Shown here one piece after another: positions 46,887 through 54,868 of a stretch of 64,000 nt of DNA (position 1 is the stretch's first letter; every line of letters begins with the position of its first letter). The notes below the pieces were generated by a model. It ran no database searches. It was not told the DNA's origin and saw only the letters and a list, made by a program, of their open reading frames with translations. The position numbers and the translations under genes are program-made. Source of the DNA: Shewanella oncorhynchi (GTDB lineage: Bacteria > Pseudomonadota > Gammaproteobacteria > Enterobacterales > Shewanellaceae); the NCBI RefSeq assembly GCF_012584455.1, contig NZ_JABAEB010000005.1, positions 186,001 through 250,000 on the forward strand. Reading direction: 5' to 3'.

Positions 46887-47327
46887 ATGCAGCAGGAAAC
46901 AGGATACAGAGTCAGTACAGATCAAGCTGAAATGAATCTTGAGGTTATTCATGGCTTTATTAGTAATAGCTATTGGGCGCAGGGCATGCCAAAGGCGCTG
47001 CTACAAAAAGCGTTAGCCAATAGCCTGTGTTTTGGGGTATTTGATAAGGACAATCAACAAGTGGCTTTTGGCCGCTTAATCACAGATAAAGCCACTTTTG
47101 CCTATCTTGCCGATGTGTTTGTACTTGAGTCGCACCGCGGCTTAGGTTTAAGTAAGTTGATGATAACAGCGATTCTTGAACATCCTGAATTACAAGGTTT
47201 AAGACGGATAATGTTAGCCACCCGCGATGCCCATGGACTCTACGCCCAGTTTGGATTTAAAGCGGTCGATACCCCTGAAATGCTCATGCAAATTAGGCCT
47301 GCTAAGCCTTATCAATGCCTTAGTTAA
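46887..47327 (+). CDS. GNAT family N-acetyltransferase
   Basis: 146 residues from the ATG at 46887 with GGAGAAAGG. It has the fold of the short GNATs: QVAFGRLITDKATFAYLADVFV, SHRGLGLSKLM as acetyl-CoA loop and HGLYAQFGFKAVDTPEMLMQI. The N-terminal half (FISNSYWAQGMPKALLQKAL) is typical of a Shewanella/Vibrio GNAT group. The substrate is unknown. It is the last gene of a probable recJ-TM-GNAT operon, followed by a strong terminator. Confidence 0.87.
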   Translation: MQQETGYRVSTDQAEMNLEVIHGFISNSYWAQGMPKALLQKALANSLCFGVFDKDNQQVAFGRLITDKATFAYLADVFVLESHRGLGLSKLMITAILEHPELQGLRRIMLATRDAHGLYAQFGFKAVDTPEMLMQIRPAKPYQCLS

Positions 47328-47331
47328 CATC

Positions 47332-47367
47332 AAAAAAAATAGCCAGCAAATGCTGGCTATTTTTTTG
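47332..47367. terminator. Bidirectional terminator between the GNAT gene and ahpF
   Basis: AAAAAATAGCCAGCA/TGCTGGCTATTTTTT stem with a 2-nt loop and T-runs on both sides, between convergent genes. Confidence 0.93.
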
Positions 47368-47400
47368 CGTTAGCTTTGATGTCTGTTGATGAGTTAAGCC

Positions 47401-48972
47401 TTAAGCGGCTTTGGTCGCGGCGGTCTCTTCATCGCTGTGGCGAATTAAGTAATCAAATGCGCCCAGTGATGCGGTCGCGCCGCTGCCCATGGCAATGATA
47501 ATTTGCTTGAAGGGTGAGTTAGTGACATCACCTGCGGCAAAAATACCTGGAACTGAGGTTTGCCCGCGCTCATCGACTATGATCTCGCCCCTTGGGGTTA
47601 AATCGATCGTGCCCTTCAACCATTCCGCATTCGGTACTAGCCCAATCTGCACGAAGATACCTGCAAGTGCGACATGGTGACTCTCGCCAGTGGCTCTGTC
47701 AGTGTAGTTCAGGCCATTAACCCGAGTACCATCGCCAGTCACTTCAGTGGTCATGGCTTGGGTAATGATTTTAATGTTACCCATAGAAGCCGCTTTACGT
47801 TGCAGTACATCGTCGGCGCGCAGGGTTTTATCAAATTCCAGCACAGTCACATGTTCTACTATGTTGGCAAGATCGATAGCCGCTTCGATACCTGAGTTAC
47901 CGCCGCCGATCACCGCCACACGCTTGCCCTTAAATAACGGGCCATCACAATGTGGGCAGTATGCGACGCCTTTGCCACGGTATTCTTTCTCGCCGGGGAC
48001 GTTCATTTCACGCCAGCGGGCACCTGTGGCTAACAATACGGTACGGCTACGTAATTTAGCGCCGCTTGCCAGTTCAAGCTCGAACAAACCGTCAGTCGTC
48101 AATGACAAAGCTTTTTGGTTGTCCATGATGTCGACTTCGTAGTCTCTTACATGGGCTTCAAGGTTTGCTACTAGTTTTGGACCTTCGGTCGCTTTGACCG
48201 AAATAAAGTTCTCGATACCGACGGTTTCAGCCACTTGTCCGCCAAACTTGTCGGCAACAATACCGGTGCGAAGTCCTTTACGTGCTGCATAAATAGCGGC
48301 TGCTGCGCCGGCTGGGCCGCCGCCGACGACTAAGACTTCGAATGGCGCTTTTTCATTAATTTCATCGGCCTTACGGCTTGCGGCATTGGTATCCAGTTTA
48401 TTGAGGATCTCGCCAATGCTGATACGGCCGGCGGCAAACACTTCGCCATTTAAGTAGACAGAAGGCACAGCCATAATGTTTTTGCTGGTCACTTCTTCTT
48501 GGAACAGGGCACCGTCGATCATCACGTTGGTGATATTCGGGTTAATGGCCGCCATCATATTCAGTGCCTGTACTACGTCTGGGCAGTTTTGGCAGGTCAG
48601 TGAGACGTAAGTTTCAAAGGCATATTTGCCTGGCAGATTGCGGATCTGCTCAATAATATCATCGCTGAGTTTGATTGGGTGTCCACCCGTGTGCAGTAAT
48701 GCCAGCACGAGTGACGTAAATTCGTGACCCATAGGCAGACCAGCAAAGCTGATTTGCGTATTAAGCTCTGGGTTAATCACTGTCATTGCCGGGGTGCGTT
48801 CGCCCTGAACTTCTTTCAGGCTCACCAGAGAAGATAGGCTGACAATGTCTTGCGCTAAGCTTTTTAATTCTTGAGACTTTCTACTCTCATCTGCAGACAC
48901 GACAAGTTCAACTGGTCTCTTGAGGTTTTGCAGGTAGGTTTGCAGTTGATTTTTTAAATTCGCATCTAACAT
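47401..48972 (-). CDS. ahpF: Alkyl hydroperoxide reductase subunit F
   Basis: The 523-residue flavoprotein passes electrons from NADH to AhpC. The N-terminal thioredoxin-like part has CQNC (C127, C130). The FAD site is [19 protein letters not shown], the NADH site [18 protein letters not shown], and the second redox pair is [11 protein letters not shown] (C339, C342). The C-terminal [16 protein letters not shown] closes the FAD site. It is encoded just after ahpC with a structured 162-bp gap between them, so the two are probably one operon with possible partial termination. Confidence 0.96.
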   Translation of the reverse strand: MLDANLKNQLQTYLQNLKRPVELVVSADESRKSQELKSLAQDIVSLSSLVSLKEVQGERTPAMTVINPELNTQISFAGLPMGHEFTSLVLALLHTGGHPIKLSDDIIEQIRNLPGKYAFETYVSLTCQNCPDVVQALNMMAAINPNITNVMIDGALFQEEVTSKNIMAVPSVYLNGEVFAAGRISIGEILNKLDTNAASRKADEINEKAPFEVLVVGGGPAGAAAAIYAARKGLRTGIVADKFGGQVAETVGIENFISVKATEGPKLVANLEAHVRDYEVDIMDNQKALSLTTDGLFELELASGAKLRSRTVLLATGARWREMNVPGEKEYRGKGVAYCPHCDGPLFKGKRVAVIGGGNSGIEAAIDLANIVEHVTVLEFDKTLRADDVLQRKAASMGNIKIITQAMTTEVTGDGTRVNGLNYTDRATGESHHVALAGIFVQIGLVPNAEWLKGTIDLTPRGEIIVDERGQTSVPGIFAAGDVTNSPFKQIIIAMGSGATASLGAFDYLIRHSDEETAATKAA

Positions 48973-49010
48973 TTGATGACTCCAAAATAGCTTAAAAGGG
49001 AGAAAAGGGG

Positions 49011-49109
49011 GCCAGTCTAGGCCCTTGCAGGGGCGGGCTTAATCCTTTGCTGCGTGGCGCTACAACTGTGTTGGCTGTAACGCCAATCAGCTTGGGATGC
49101 TAGACTGGC
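49011..49109. repeat. Structured ahpC-ahpF intercistronic region
   Basis: Outer arms GCCAGTCTAG (49011-49020) and CTAGACTGGC (49100-49109) can pair; inside, GGCG-C-TACA and TGTA-A-CGCC form another hairpin and a GCCC/GGGC stem is near 49022-49040. Together they could fold the whole gap in the mRNA. No T-run. Confidence 0.65.
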
Positions 49110-49133
49110 GGGGTTGACGCTTTGCAGGCTAAA

Positions 49134-49703
49134 TTAGATTTTGCCAACGAGGTCTAAAGACGGTGCTAATGTTTCGTCACCTGGTTGCCATTTAGCTGGG
49201 CAAACTTCGCCATCGTGAGTAGCAACATATTGAGCTGCTTGAATTTTACGAACTAGCTCTTGAGCGCTACGGCCGATGCCTAAATCGTGAACTTCGCTGA
49301 CCTTGATTTGGCCTTCTGGGTTAATCACGAAAGTACCACGCAGTGCTAAACCGTCTTCTTCAATCATCACGCCGAAGTTACGGCTGATAGTGCCTGTTGG
49401 GTCAGCCAGCATTGGGAAGTTGATCTTCTTGATGGTGTCTGACGTGTCATGCCATGCTTTGTGAGTGAAGTGTGTGTCAGTTGATACTGAGTAAACTTCA
49501 ACGCCCATACCTTGCAGTTTTTCGTAGTGATCAGCCATGTCGCCTAATTCAGTTGGGCAAACAAAGGTAAAATCTGCTGGGTAGAAGAAGACAACAGACC
49601 ACTTACCTAACAGGTCTTGTTCAGTTACTGGAACGAACTCACCATTGTGGAATGCAGTGGCTTTGAATGGTTTGATTGTGCTGTTGATAATTGATTGAGT
49701 CAT
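49134..49703 (-). CDS. ahpC: Alkyl hydroperoxide reductase subunit C (2-Cys peroxiredoxin)
   Basis: The 189-residue peroxiredoxin reduces hydrogen peroxide and organic hydroperoxides. Peroxidatic Cys49 is in FTFVCPTEL, and resolving Cys168 is in GEVCPAKW. The GTFVINPEG and [13 protein letters not shown] blocks match the AhpC subfamily. The gene is followed by ahpF. A dyad at 49800-49832, about 100-130 bp upstream, is a candidate peroxide-regulator site. Confidence 0.97.
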   Translation of the reverse strand: MTQSIINSTIKPFKATAFHNGEFVPVTEQDLLGKWSVVFFYPADFTFVCPTELGDMADHYEKLQGMGVEVYSVSTDTHFTHKAWHDTSDTIKKINFPMLADPTGTISRNFGVMIEEDGLALRGTFVINPEGQIKVSEVHDLGIGRSAQELVRKIQAAQYVATHDGEVCPAKWQPGDETLAPSLDLVGKI

Positions 49704-49799
49704 TTTATGCTTCCATTTAGTTGATGATGGCTTAAGTTCATAACGAGGACATTTGCTTGCGTCCTGTCGATGTGAAGCATATTACCGACTCGATTAAAA

Positions 49800-49832
49800 T
49801 TAAGATAACGGATAAAAACTATTATCTTAATC
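49800..49832. promoter_or_regulatory. Dyad upstream of ahpC, candidate OxyR-type operator
   Basis: Arms ATTAAGATAA (49800-49809) and TTATCTTAAT (49823-49832) are a perfect inverted repeat over 10 bp with a 13-bp centre. The arms contain GATA/TATC elements like OxyR half-sites, but the spacing does not match the classic pattern. Confidence 0.45.
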
Positions 49833-49932
49833 GGTTTGGTCGAATGACGATGCGATTAGGTCGGACTCAATCGGTTTTTCTGTGACTGCTGCGGGTTTGG
49901 CGTGACTGGGTGTAGTTTGGGTTTAGCCTGCT

Positions 49933-49998
49933 GGTCTTTGGTCTTTGGTCTTTGGTCTTTGGTCTTTGGTCTTTGGTCTTTGGTCTTTGGTCTTTGGT
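49933..49998. repeat. Tandem heptamer array, nine copies of GGTCTTT
   Basis: Nine perfect head-to-tail copies of GGTCTTT, plus a trailing GGT, run from 49933 to 49995. Reading this stretch as protein gives a seven-residue period (QRPKTKD on the minus strand), because the repeat length is not a multiple of three. It lies between the ahpC promoter and the aminopeptidase terminator. Confidence 0.97.
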
Positions 49999-50023
49999 GA
50001 TTGAGATAAGATAAATTTCGAGC

Positions 50024-50052
50024 ATAAAAAAGGGATATCAATGATATCCCTT
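50024..50052 (-). terminator. Terminator of the aminopeptidase gene
   Basis: The stem AAGGGATATC/GATATCCCTT with a 3-nt loop is followed by TTTTTT on the minus strand. It is 80 bp beyond the aminopeptidase stop. Confidence 0.88.
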
Positions 50053-50084
50053 AAAGTGTAAATACAATTAAAACAAGATACTGA

Positions 50085-50133
50085 GGTTCTAGGTTCTAGG
50101 TTCTAGGTTCTAGGTTCTAGGTCCTAGGTTCTA
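50085..50133. repeat. Second tandem heptamer array, seven copies of GGTTCTA
   Basis: Seven head-to-tail copies of GGTTCTA (sixth copy GGTCCTA). The last copy contains the stop codon of the aminopeptidase gene (CTA, 50131-50133), so the array starts at the gene's very end and lies in its 3' untranslated mRNA before the terminator. Confidence 0.95.
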
Positions 50134-51666
50134 GTTCTGTGCTTTGGGTTGAGTTAACCAAGTGCTGAGTAAGCGCACGCCGTAACCTGTTGCCCCCGCA
50201 GGCACAACAGCGGTATCGGTGGCGGTTAAGGCATTGCCCGCGATATCGATATGTGCCCAAGGCTGTTCGCCCGCAAAGCGTTTTAAGAACATGGCCGCAG
50301 AGGAAGCGCCCGCGCTGCCTTCTTTACCTGTGTTTGTGAGATCCGCGATAGTGGATTTAAGCTCATCCGCATAGGCTTGATCTAACGGTAAGCGCCAGAC
50401 TTTTTCGCCAACCTGTTGACCTGCATAAGTTAGCTGCTGCACTAAAGGCTCAGAATCGGTAAACAAGCCTGCGTAAACATTGCCTAATGCACTCACTTTT
50501 GAGCCTGTCAGTGTCGCAACATCGATAATCACAGATGGCTTATAATTTTCTCTGGCATACCAGAGGCCATCGGCCAGCACTAGGCGACCTTCGGCGTCGG
50601 TATTGAGCACTTCAACGGTGAGACCTTGGGCGGTTTTAATCACATCACCAGGGATCATTGCATGACCCGATACCATGTTCTCCGCCATGGGCATAATCGC
50701 CACTACGTTGACTGGCGCTTTTTGAATCGCCATGGCTTTAATAGTGCCAAGCACTGTGGCTGCACCTGCCATATCTGACTTCATCCGCGCGATTGAAGTA
50801 CCTGTCGCCTTAATATTGTAACCACCCGAGTCGAAGGTGATGCCTTTACCGACCAGTGCGATTGGCGCGTCTTTGCTACCAGGCCAATGGGCGACCACTA
50901 ACTTAGGTGGGCGCTCGCTGCCTTTACCTACAGCAGCTAAGGCGCCCAGTTGTAGACGTTCGATATCTTTGGCTTCTAATACCGTGACTTTAACGCCGAG
51001 GGATTTGAGTTTTCTGGCTTCGTTAGCAAAGCTGTCGGGATACATAATGTCTGCAGGTGCGTTTGTCAGATCGCGCGCTAAAAACACACCTGCTTCAACC
51101 GCTTGCAGATTTTTATGGTGTTTTTGGTTGCGACTTAAATCATCGACAGCGATTTGGTAATTCTTCTCGGCACGGGGGCTCGCTTTGAACTGAGTATAAC
51201 GATAACTGCGTAGTTCAATTCCGTGGGCAAGCTCAGAGGCAAATAGCGGCGCGGCAGTTAAGCCTTGGGTGAGTACACGCACAGTGGCTTGGGGAACCGT
51301 ATCGAGTTTAGCCGCAACATTGCCACCGATGGTATTAATGTCGCCGGGCGTTAAGTTTTTTGCATCGCCAATACCGACCAGTAAGACCCGTTTAGCATCA
51401 ATTTCGCTGGGTACCAAAATCTCGAGGATTTCTCCCCGTTTGCCGGAAAAAATATTATCCGCCGTTGCTAGGTTTAATTGATCTTGGGTCGACTGAGGTA
51501 AAAAGTCGATCCCATAGGTAGTAGAATCAGCGCTTTGGAATAGCACTAGTGTATCTGAATTCAGTGAGCTACGAGTGTCAAAACTAAAACTTTCGGCGTT
51601 AGCAGTGAGAGAGTTAAGGCACGCCAGAGCCATAACGCTTAATATCAATTTATTATTATTTTTCAT
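50131..51666 (-). CDS. Secreted M17 leucyl aminopeptidase
   Basis: 511 residues. Unusually for the family it starts with a signal peptide, KLILSVMALACLNSLTANA-E, so it is probably periplasmic or secreted. The catalytic domain has VGKGITFDSGGYNIK, KSDMAGAATVLG and the family signature NTDAEGRLVLADGL, with metal-binding Lys, Asp and Glu in place. It removes N-terminal residues, especially Leu, from peptides. PepA of E. coli is cytoplasmic and also binds DNA; this one may feed peptide use. The stop codon is part of a heptamer array. Confidence 0.92.
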   Translation of the reverse strand: MKNNNKLILSVMALACLNSLTANAESFSFDTRSSLNSDTLVLFQSADSTTYGIDFLPQSTQDQLNLATADNIFSGKRGEILEILVPSEIDAKRVLLVGIGDAKNLTPGDINTIGGNVAAKLDTVPQATVRVLTQGLTAAPLFASELAHGIELRSYRYTQFKASPRAEKNYQIAVDDLSRNQKHHKNLQAVEAGVFLARDLTNAPADIMYPDSFANEARKLKSLGVKVTVLEAKDIERLQLGALAAVGKGSERPPKLVVAHWPGSKDAPIALVGKGITFDSGGYNIKATGTSIARMKSDMAGAATVLGTIKAMAIQKAPVNVVAIMPMAENMVSGHAMIPGDVIKTAQGLTVEVLNTDAEGRLVLADGLWYARENYKPSVIIDVATLTGSKVSALGNVYAGLFTDSEPLVQQLTYAGQQVGEKVWRLPLDQAYADELKSTIADLTNTGKEGSAGASSAAMFLKRFAGEQPWAHIDIAGNALTATDTAVVPAGATGYGVRLLSTWLTQPKAQN

Positions 51667-51755
51667 GGTGACAGCTCATATCATGGAAGTGTGAGAAGAA
51701 TATCAAAGCTCAGCCTTAGGGTTAACTAATTTACGCTATTTTGCTGATATTAGTA

Positions 51756-52499
51756 TTAAATCCAAGGGCCAAAGCGTGTCAATGATCGATCAAGGGCAAA
51801 ACCCAATTGTTGCGATAAAGATTGAGCACTACTTTTAAGGGCCGAGGTGCCTAAAAGCTGTGGCGATTGGCTCGCAAAAATCACCCAATTACCGCCGCCT
51901 GTGAGACAAGCGTTCACATGGGCAAAGTGTTGTTGTAAGTCGGCTAACAACTCGCGATTTTGGCTATGTTCTTTCCAGCAGTTCAGCACTAAATACCCAT
52001 TGGGTTTGATGAGGTTAGTGCACTGCTCAAGGAATATTGGCGAAAGCTGCCCTGTTTCAACGCCTTTGGCTGTGTAAATATCGGCAAAAATTACATCCAC
52101 TTTTTTATGATCGCCAGCAGCTAAAAAAGCAATAGCATCATCATTGATAAGATTGAGCTTTTTACCTATCGGCAGCTGAAAATAGCGCTTAGCTAACTCA
52201 ATCACCGCGGGGCGTAATTCCACCGCTGTTAACTTTATTGCCGCGTCGAAATTGCGCAGTGAGTGAATAATCGAGCCACCGCCTAAACCTAAAACAATAG
52301 CGCTCTTAGGCTTACAAAACAGTAAAACCAACAACATGGCTTGCACATAAGTGTGCTGGGGAATATAGGGCGCCGCCTTGAGGATCTTACTCTGCTCATC
52401 GTTATCCCCAAAGGACAGGATCCGTGAGTCGTCGTAATCGATTACACGAATCGGGCCTAGTGCGTCTTGGGTTTCATGTAAGAGGGTAGAATCGGCCAT
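51756..52499 (-). CDS. Spermidine-synthase-like methyltransferase-fold protein
   Basis: The 247-residue protein has a Rossmann fold with IVLGLGGGSIIHSL replacing the GGGDGG loop of true spermidine synthase, TAVELRPAVIELAKRYF (acidic ribose-binding Glu) and VDVIFADIYTAKGVETGQLS where polyamine synthases have a catalytic Asp pattern. The loss of part of the substrate motifs makes polyamine synthesis doubtful. It is shorter than SpeE and lacks the usual N-terminal strand domain. The function is unknown; many SpeE-like proteins are like this. Confidence 0.78.
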   Translation of the reverse strand: MADSTLLHETQDALGPIRVIDYDDSRILSFGDNDEQSKILKAAPYIPQHTYVQAMLLVLLFCKPKSAIVLGLGGGSIIHSLRNFDAAIKLTAVELRPAVIELAKRYFQLPIGKKLNLINDDAIAFLAAGDHKKVDVIFADIYTAKGVETGQLSPIFLEQCTNLIKPNGYLVLNCWKEHSQNRELLADLQQHFAHVNACLTGGGNWVIFASQSPQLLGTSALKSSAQSLSQQLGFALDRSLTRFGPWI

Positions 52500-52605
52500 A
52501 TTGGATTAATTACTCGGTTTAGCTGTTTGGCTTGTTTGCACGGGCTATAACTGCTCGCGCAAAAAAGTTAGAATTCAGACAGTTTTAGTTAATTGAGCCG
52601 CTATT

Positions 52606-53151
52606 ATGACAAATCAAATCCTGCTTGCCTGTATTTATCTTGCAGTGTTTATCTTTTTACAGCGCGCCTTAACCCATTGGGTTAGAAAACTCGCGCAAAT
52701 GAAGCAAGTGAGTGTTGCACGGACCAGTTTAGTGACCCGTTTTATTTCCTATGTGATGTTTTTTATTACTCTGTCATTGATGGCGGTCTCGCTCGGACTG
52801 GGCTATCAGGATGTGTCGCTATTTGTGTCATCTGCCTTTGCGGTGATGGGCGTTGCATTGGTTGCTCAATGGTCGATATTGAGTAATTTAACTGCTGGCG
52901 TGCTGATCTTTTTCGTGTTTCCTTACCGTATCGGCGAGCGCATTCGGGTGGTAGATAAGGATGAAGATATTAGCGGCGTGATCATCGAAATCGCTTTATT
53001 CCATGTGCTTATTCACCGCGATAACGGCGATACCATCACTTATCCTAATAACCTCATGCTGCAAAAGGCAGTGTTAAAGCTCGCCGATCAAACTCCCTTA
53101 GCCGAACGTCAGGCCTTACTCGAAGGCAAAAAGAAGTTTGATCCTGAGTAG
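52606..53151 (+). CDS. Short MscS-family mechanosensitive channel protein
   Basis: 181 residues, much shorter than MscS (286 in E. coli). It has two to three hydrophobic helices (about 1-20, 45-68, 70-105); the last is the pore-like VSSAFAVMGVALVAQWSILSNLTAGVLIF. Then the beta domain FPYRIGERIRVVDKDEDISGVIIEIALFHVLI and NGDTITYPNNLML match MscS. The C-terminal alpha/beta cage is missing. It could be a minimal channel or a regulator. Confidence 0.85.
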   Translation: MTNQILLACIYLAVFIFLQRALTHWVRKLAQMKQVSVARTSLVTRFISYVMFFITLSLMAVSLGLGYQDVSLFVSSAFAVMGVALVAQWSILSNLTAGVLIFFVFPYRIGERIRVVDKDEDISGVIIEIALFHVLIHRDNGDTITYPNNLMLQKAVLKLADQTPLAERQALLEGKKKFDPE

Positions 53152-53299
53152 TTTGGATAGTTGCGCAGCGCTATATTGATTATCAAACTGTGCTGAGCGT
53201 TCGTGGGCGTGTCTGAGTCGTTTGGCAGGCTTATAGGGTCTATTAACCCATCGCGGCGTACGATGAGATGAATAAAATAGCTCTTGCCGTTCTAGCCAT

Positions 53300-54070
53300 T
53301 CAACTCAGACTTAACCGATAGCGCTTGAGTACAAGATTATCAATAACCCAATACAGGCCAGATAGGGATAACAACAAGGTCAGTATCCCCAGCAGCCAGC
53401 TAAAGGGGTTGTTAAAAGTACCTTGATTGAGGTAATCCATAAAGTGCAATTTAAACATCAAGTCGGCGATGTCTGTGTGGTCATTTTTATGGCCAACTAA
53501 TTCGCCATTAACTGTATTGATATAAATTCGCGTCGACAGGTCATCATCCATATCTATTTGCCAAAGTGAATTGCACTGGGTTGGCCACTCGCTAATGGGG
53601 GCTGATATTTGCTTAACTTGGGTAATTTTCCCTGGCCCGGTATAACTTTCAAGCGCCAGTTGTTGCGCGCTTTGTTTATCAATGAGTAAGGAATTGCCTG
53701 TGTAGGCATCAATCAAGGTTTGCTGCTGGCACTGGTGTGCATAGCGCTGCACCTTTGCATCGAGTACATAAACGGGCTTACCCGCGAGCGCCATTAATGT
53801 CAGGCTTTCTACCTGAGTATGCTTAGCCAGTAAGGGAGCGATATCCACGAGCTTTTGTGGATCAAACTCTTGCTTTTGCGGTGCAGGACTATGGCTAAGC
53901 TGGTACTCCATTCCCTTGAGTTCATCATGGGGCGTTAAATTGAAATAGACCCCAGTAACAAGCCAAAGTAGCAGTTGAATGCTTACTATGGCACCGAGCC
54001 AATAGTGGGCGATTTTGACCCAGCGTTTGAAGTGTTTACTTTGGAGCTTAGGTTTAAGTTTCGGCATCAT
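53300..54070 (-). CDS. PepSY-domain membrane protein
   Basis: 256 residues from the ATG at 54070, which overlaps the previous stop as ATGA. An N-terminal helix (HYWLGAIVSIQLLLWLVTGVYF) is followed by a periplasmic PepSY-type domain (about 50-200; LIDKQSAQQLALESYTG and DDLSTRIYINTVNGELVGHKND) and a C-terminal pair of helices (FSWLLGILTLLLSLSGLYWV). Such proteins beside TonB receptors often act in iron reduction. Last gene of a receptor-PepSY-PepSY operon. Confidence 0.82.
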   Translation of the reverse strand: MMPKLKPKLQSKHFKRWVKIAHYWLGAIVSIQLLLWLVTGVYFNLTPHDELKGMEYQLSHSPAPQKQEFDPQKLVDIAPLLAKHTQVESLTLMALAGKPVYVLDAKVQRYAHQCQQQTLIDAYTGNSLLIDKQSAQQLALESYTGPGKITQVKQISAPISEWPTQCNSLWQIDMDDDLSTRIYINTVNGELVGHKNDHTDIADLMFKLHFMDYLNQGTFNNPFSWLLGILTLLLSLSGLYWVIDNLVLKRYRLSLS

Positions 54071-54792
54071 TTCAGATACTTCCTTCTGCGCTGCCAAAGT
54101 AAGACGAAGCCAGCTAATACAGCCACAATAGAGATTAGAGCCGTGCTCAGCAGTAGAAGATTGTCGATGGCTTCACCCTCGTCGTAATCCATAATGTGCC
54201 ATTTCCAAAAGAGATCGAATAAACGCCAATAGTCATGTCTGCGCGTGACTAACTCACCCGTTGTCGCTGACAGATAAAGGCTTGTGGCTGCACTATCGTT
54301 AAAATCCATTCTCCAAACTGGTAGGTATTGCGGCGCTAGTTTAGCTGGGGCGATATCGGTGAGCAGAGTTGCACTAACAAGCTTAGCCTCTAAGGGTAAA
54401 GACCCGTTATGCTGATAGTTTGAAGCTATCATTCGGGCTTGTTTCTCCGTTATCGAAGGCAATAATTCACCCGAATCTGCGTCCACTAGAATGGACTTAT
54501 CGTTCAGTTTAATCCGGTAATAGAGAGTATCAGTGATTGAGGTTAACGCGATTGCTTGAGCCTTAGGGAAACGCGCATAAACCGCTGCGATTGGGTACTG
54601 GATCTGGCTGGGATCGATATGCTGGATGTCTTGAACTTTAATATGATCGCCACGGATAAACCCAAGATCCATTAATACAAAATAGCTGCCGGTGACTGAC
54701 CAGATCCCAATCGGCAGTACCAGCAATAGCATCAACCATCGGTGCAGAAAGTGCGCCGATGAGACTCGTTTTAGTGTGTTAACCCGCTTCAA
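54067..54792 (-). CDS. PepSY-domain membrane protein
   Basis: 241 residues with a first helix (HRWLMLLLVLPIGIWSVTGSYFVL), a periplasmic PepSY domain (KSILVDADSGELLPSITEKQARMIASNY and ATSLYLSATTGELVTRRHDYWRLFD) and a C-terminal helix (LLSTALISIVAVLAGFVLLWQR). It is a distant twin of the next gene. The stop overlaps the next start by 4 bp. It follows the TonB receptor by 76 bp, separated by a GC hairpin at 54837-54860. Confidence 0.83.
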   Translation of the reverse strand: MKRVNTLKRVSSAHFLHRWLMLLLVLPIGIWSVTGSYFVLMDLGFIRGDHIKVQDIQHIDPSQIQYPIAAVYARFPKAQAIALTSITDTLYYRIKLNDKSILVDADSGELLPSITEKQARMIASNYQHNGSLPLEAKLVSATLLTDIAPAKLAPQYLPVWRMDFNDSAATSLYLSATTGELVTRRHDYWRLFDLFWKWHIMDYDEGEAIDNLLLLSTALISIVAVLAGFVLLWQRRRKYLK

Positions 54793-54836
54793 GTTGATGA
54801 CTCACCTTTTATTTTATTAACTAATTTAGCCTGCTT

Positions 54837-54860
54837 GCTTAAGGGGATTACCCCTTAAGC
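54837..54860 (-). repeat. Hairpin between the TonB receptor and PepSY genes
   Basis: The perfect arms GCTTAAGGGG/CCCCTTAAGC with a 4-nt loop. No T-run follows on the minus strand, so it more likely shields the receptor mRNA end than terminates fully. Confidence 0.75.
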
Positions 54861-54868
54861 CCAAAGCA

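Noticed and set aside
49856..50041. A 61-codon reading frame with a QRPKTKD repeat on the minus strand
   Set aside because: It is simply the heptamer array read through in a triplet frame; no ribosome site or family.
49933..50133. The two direct-repeat arrays as a CRISPR
   Set aside because: The units are 7 bp, contiguous and without spacers.
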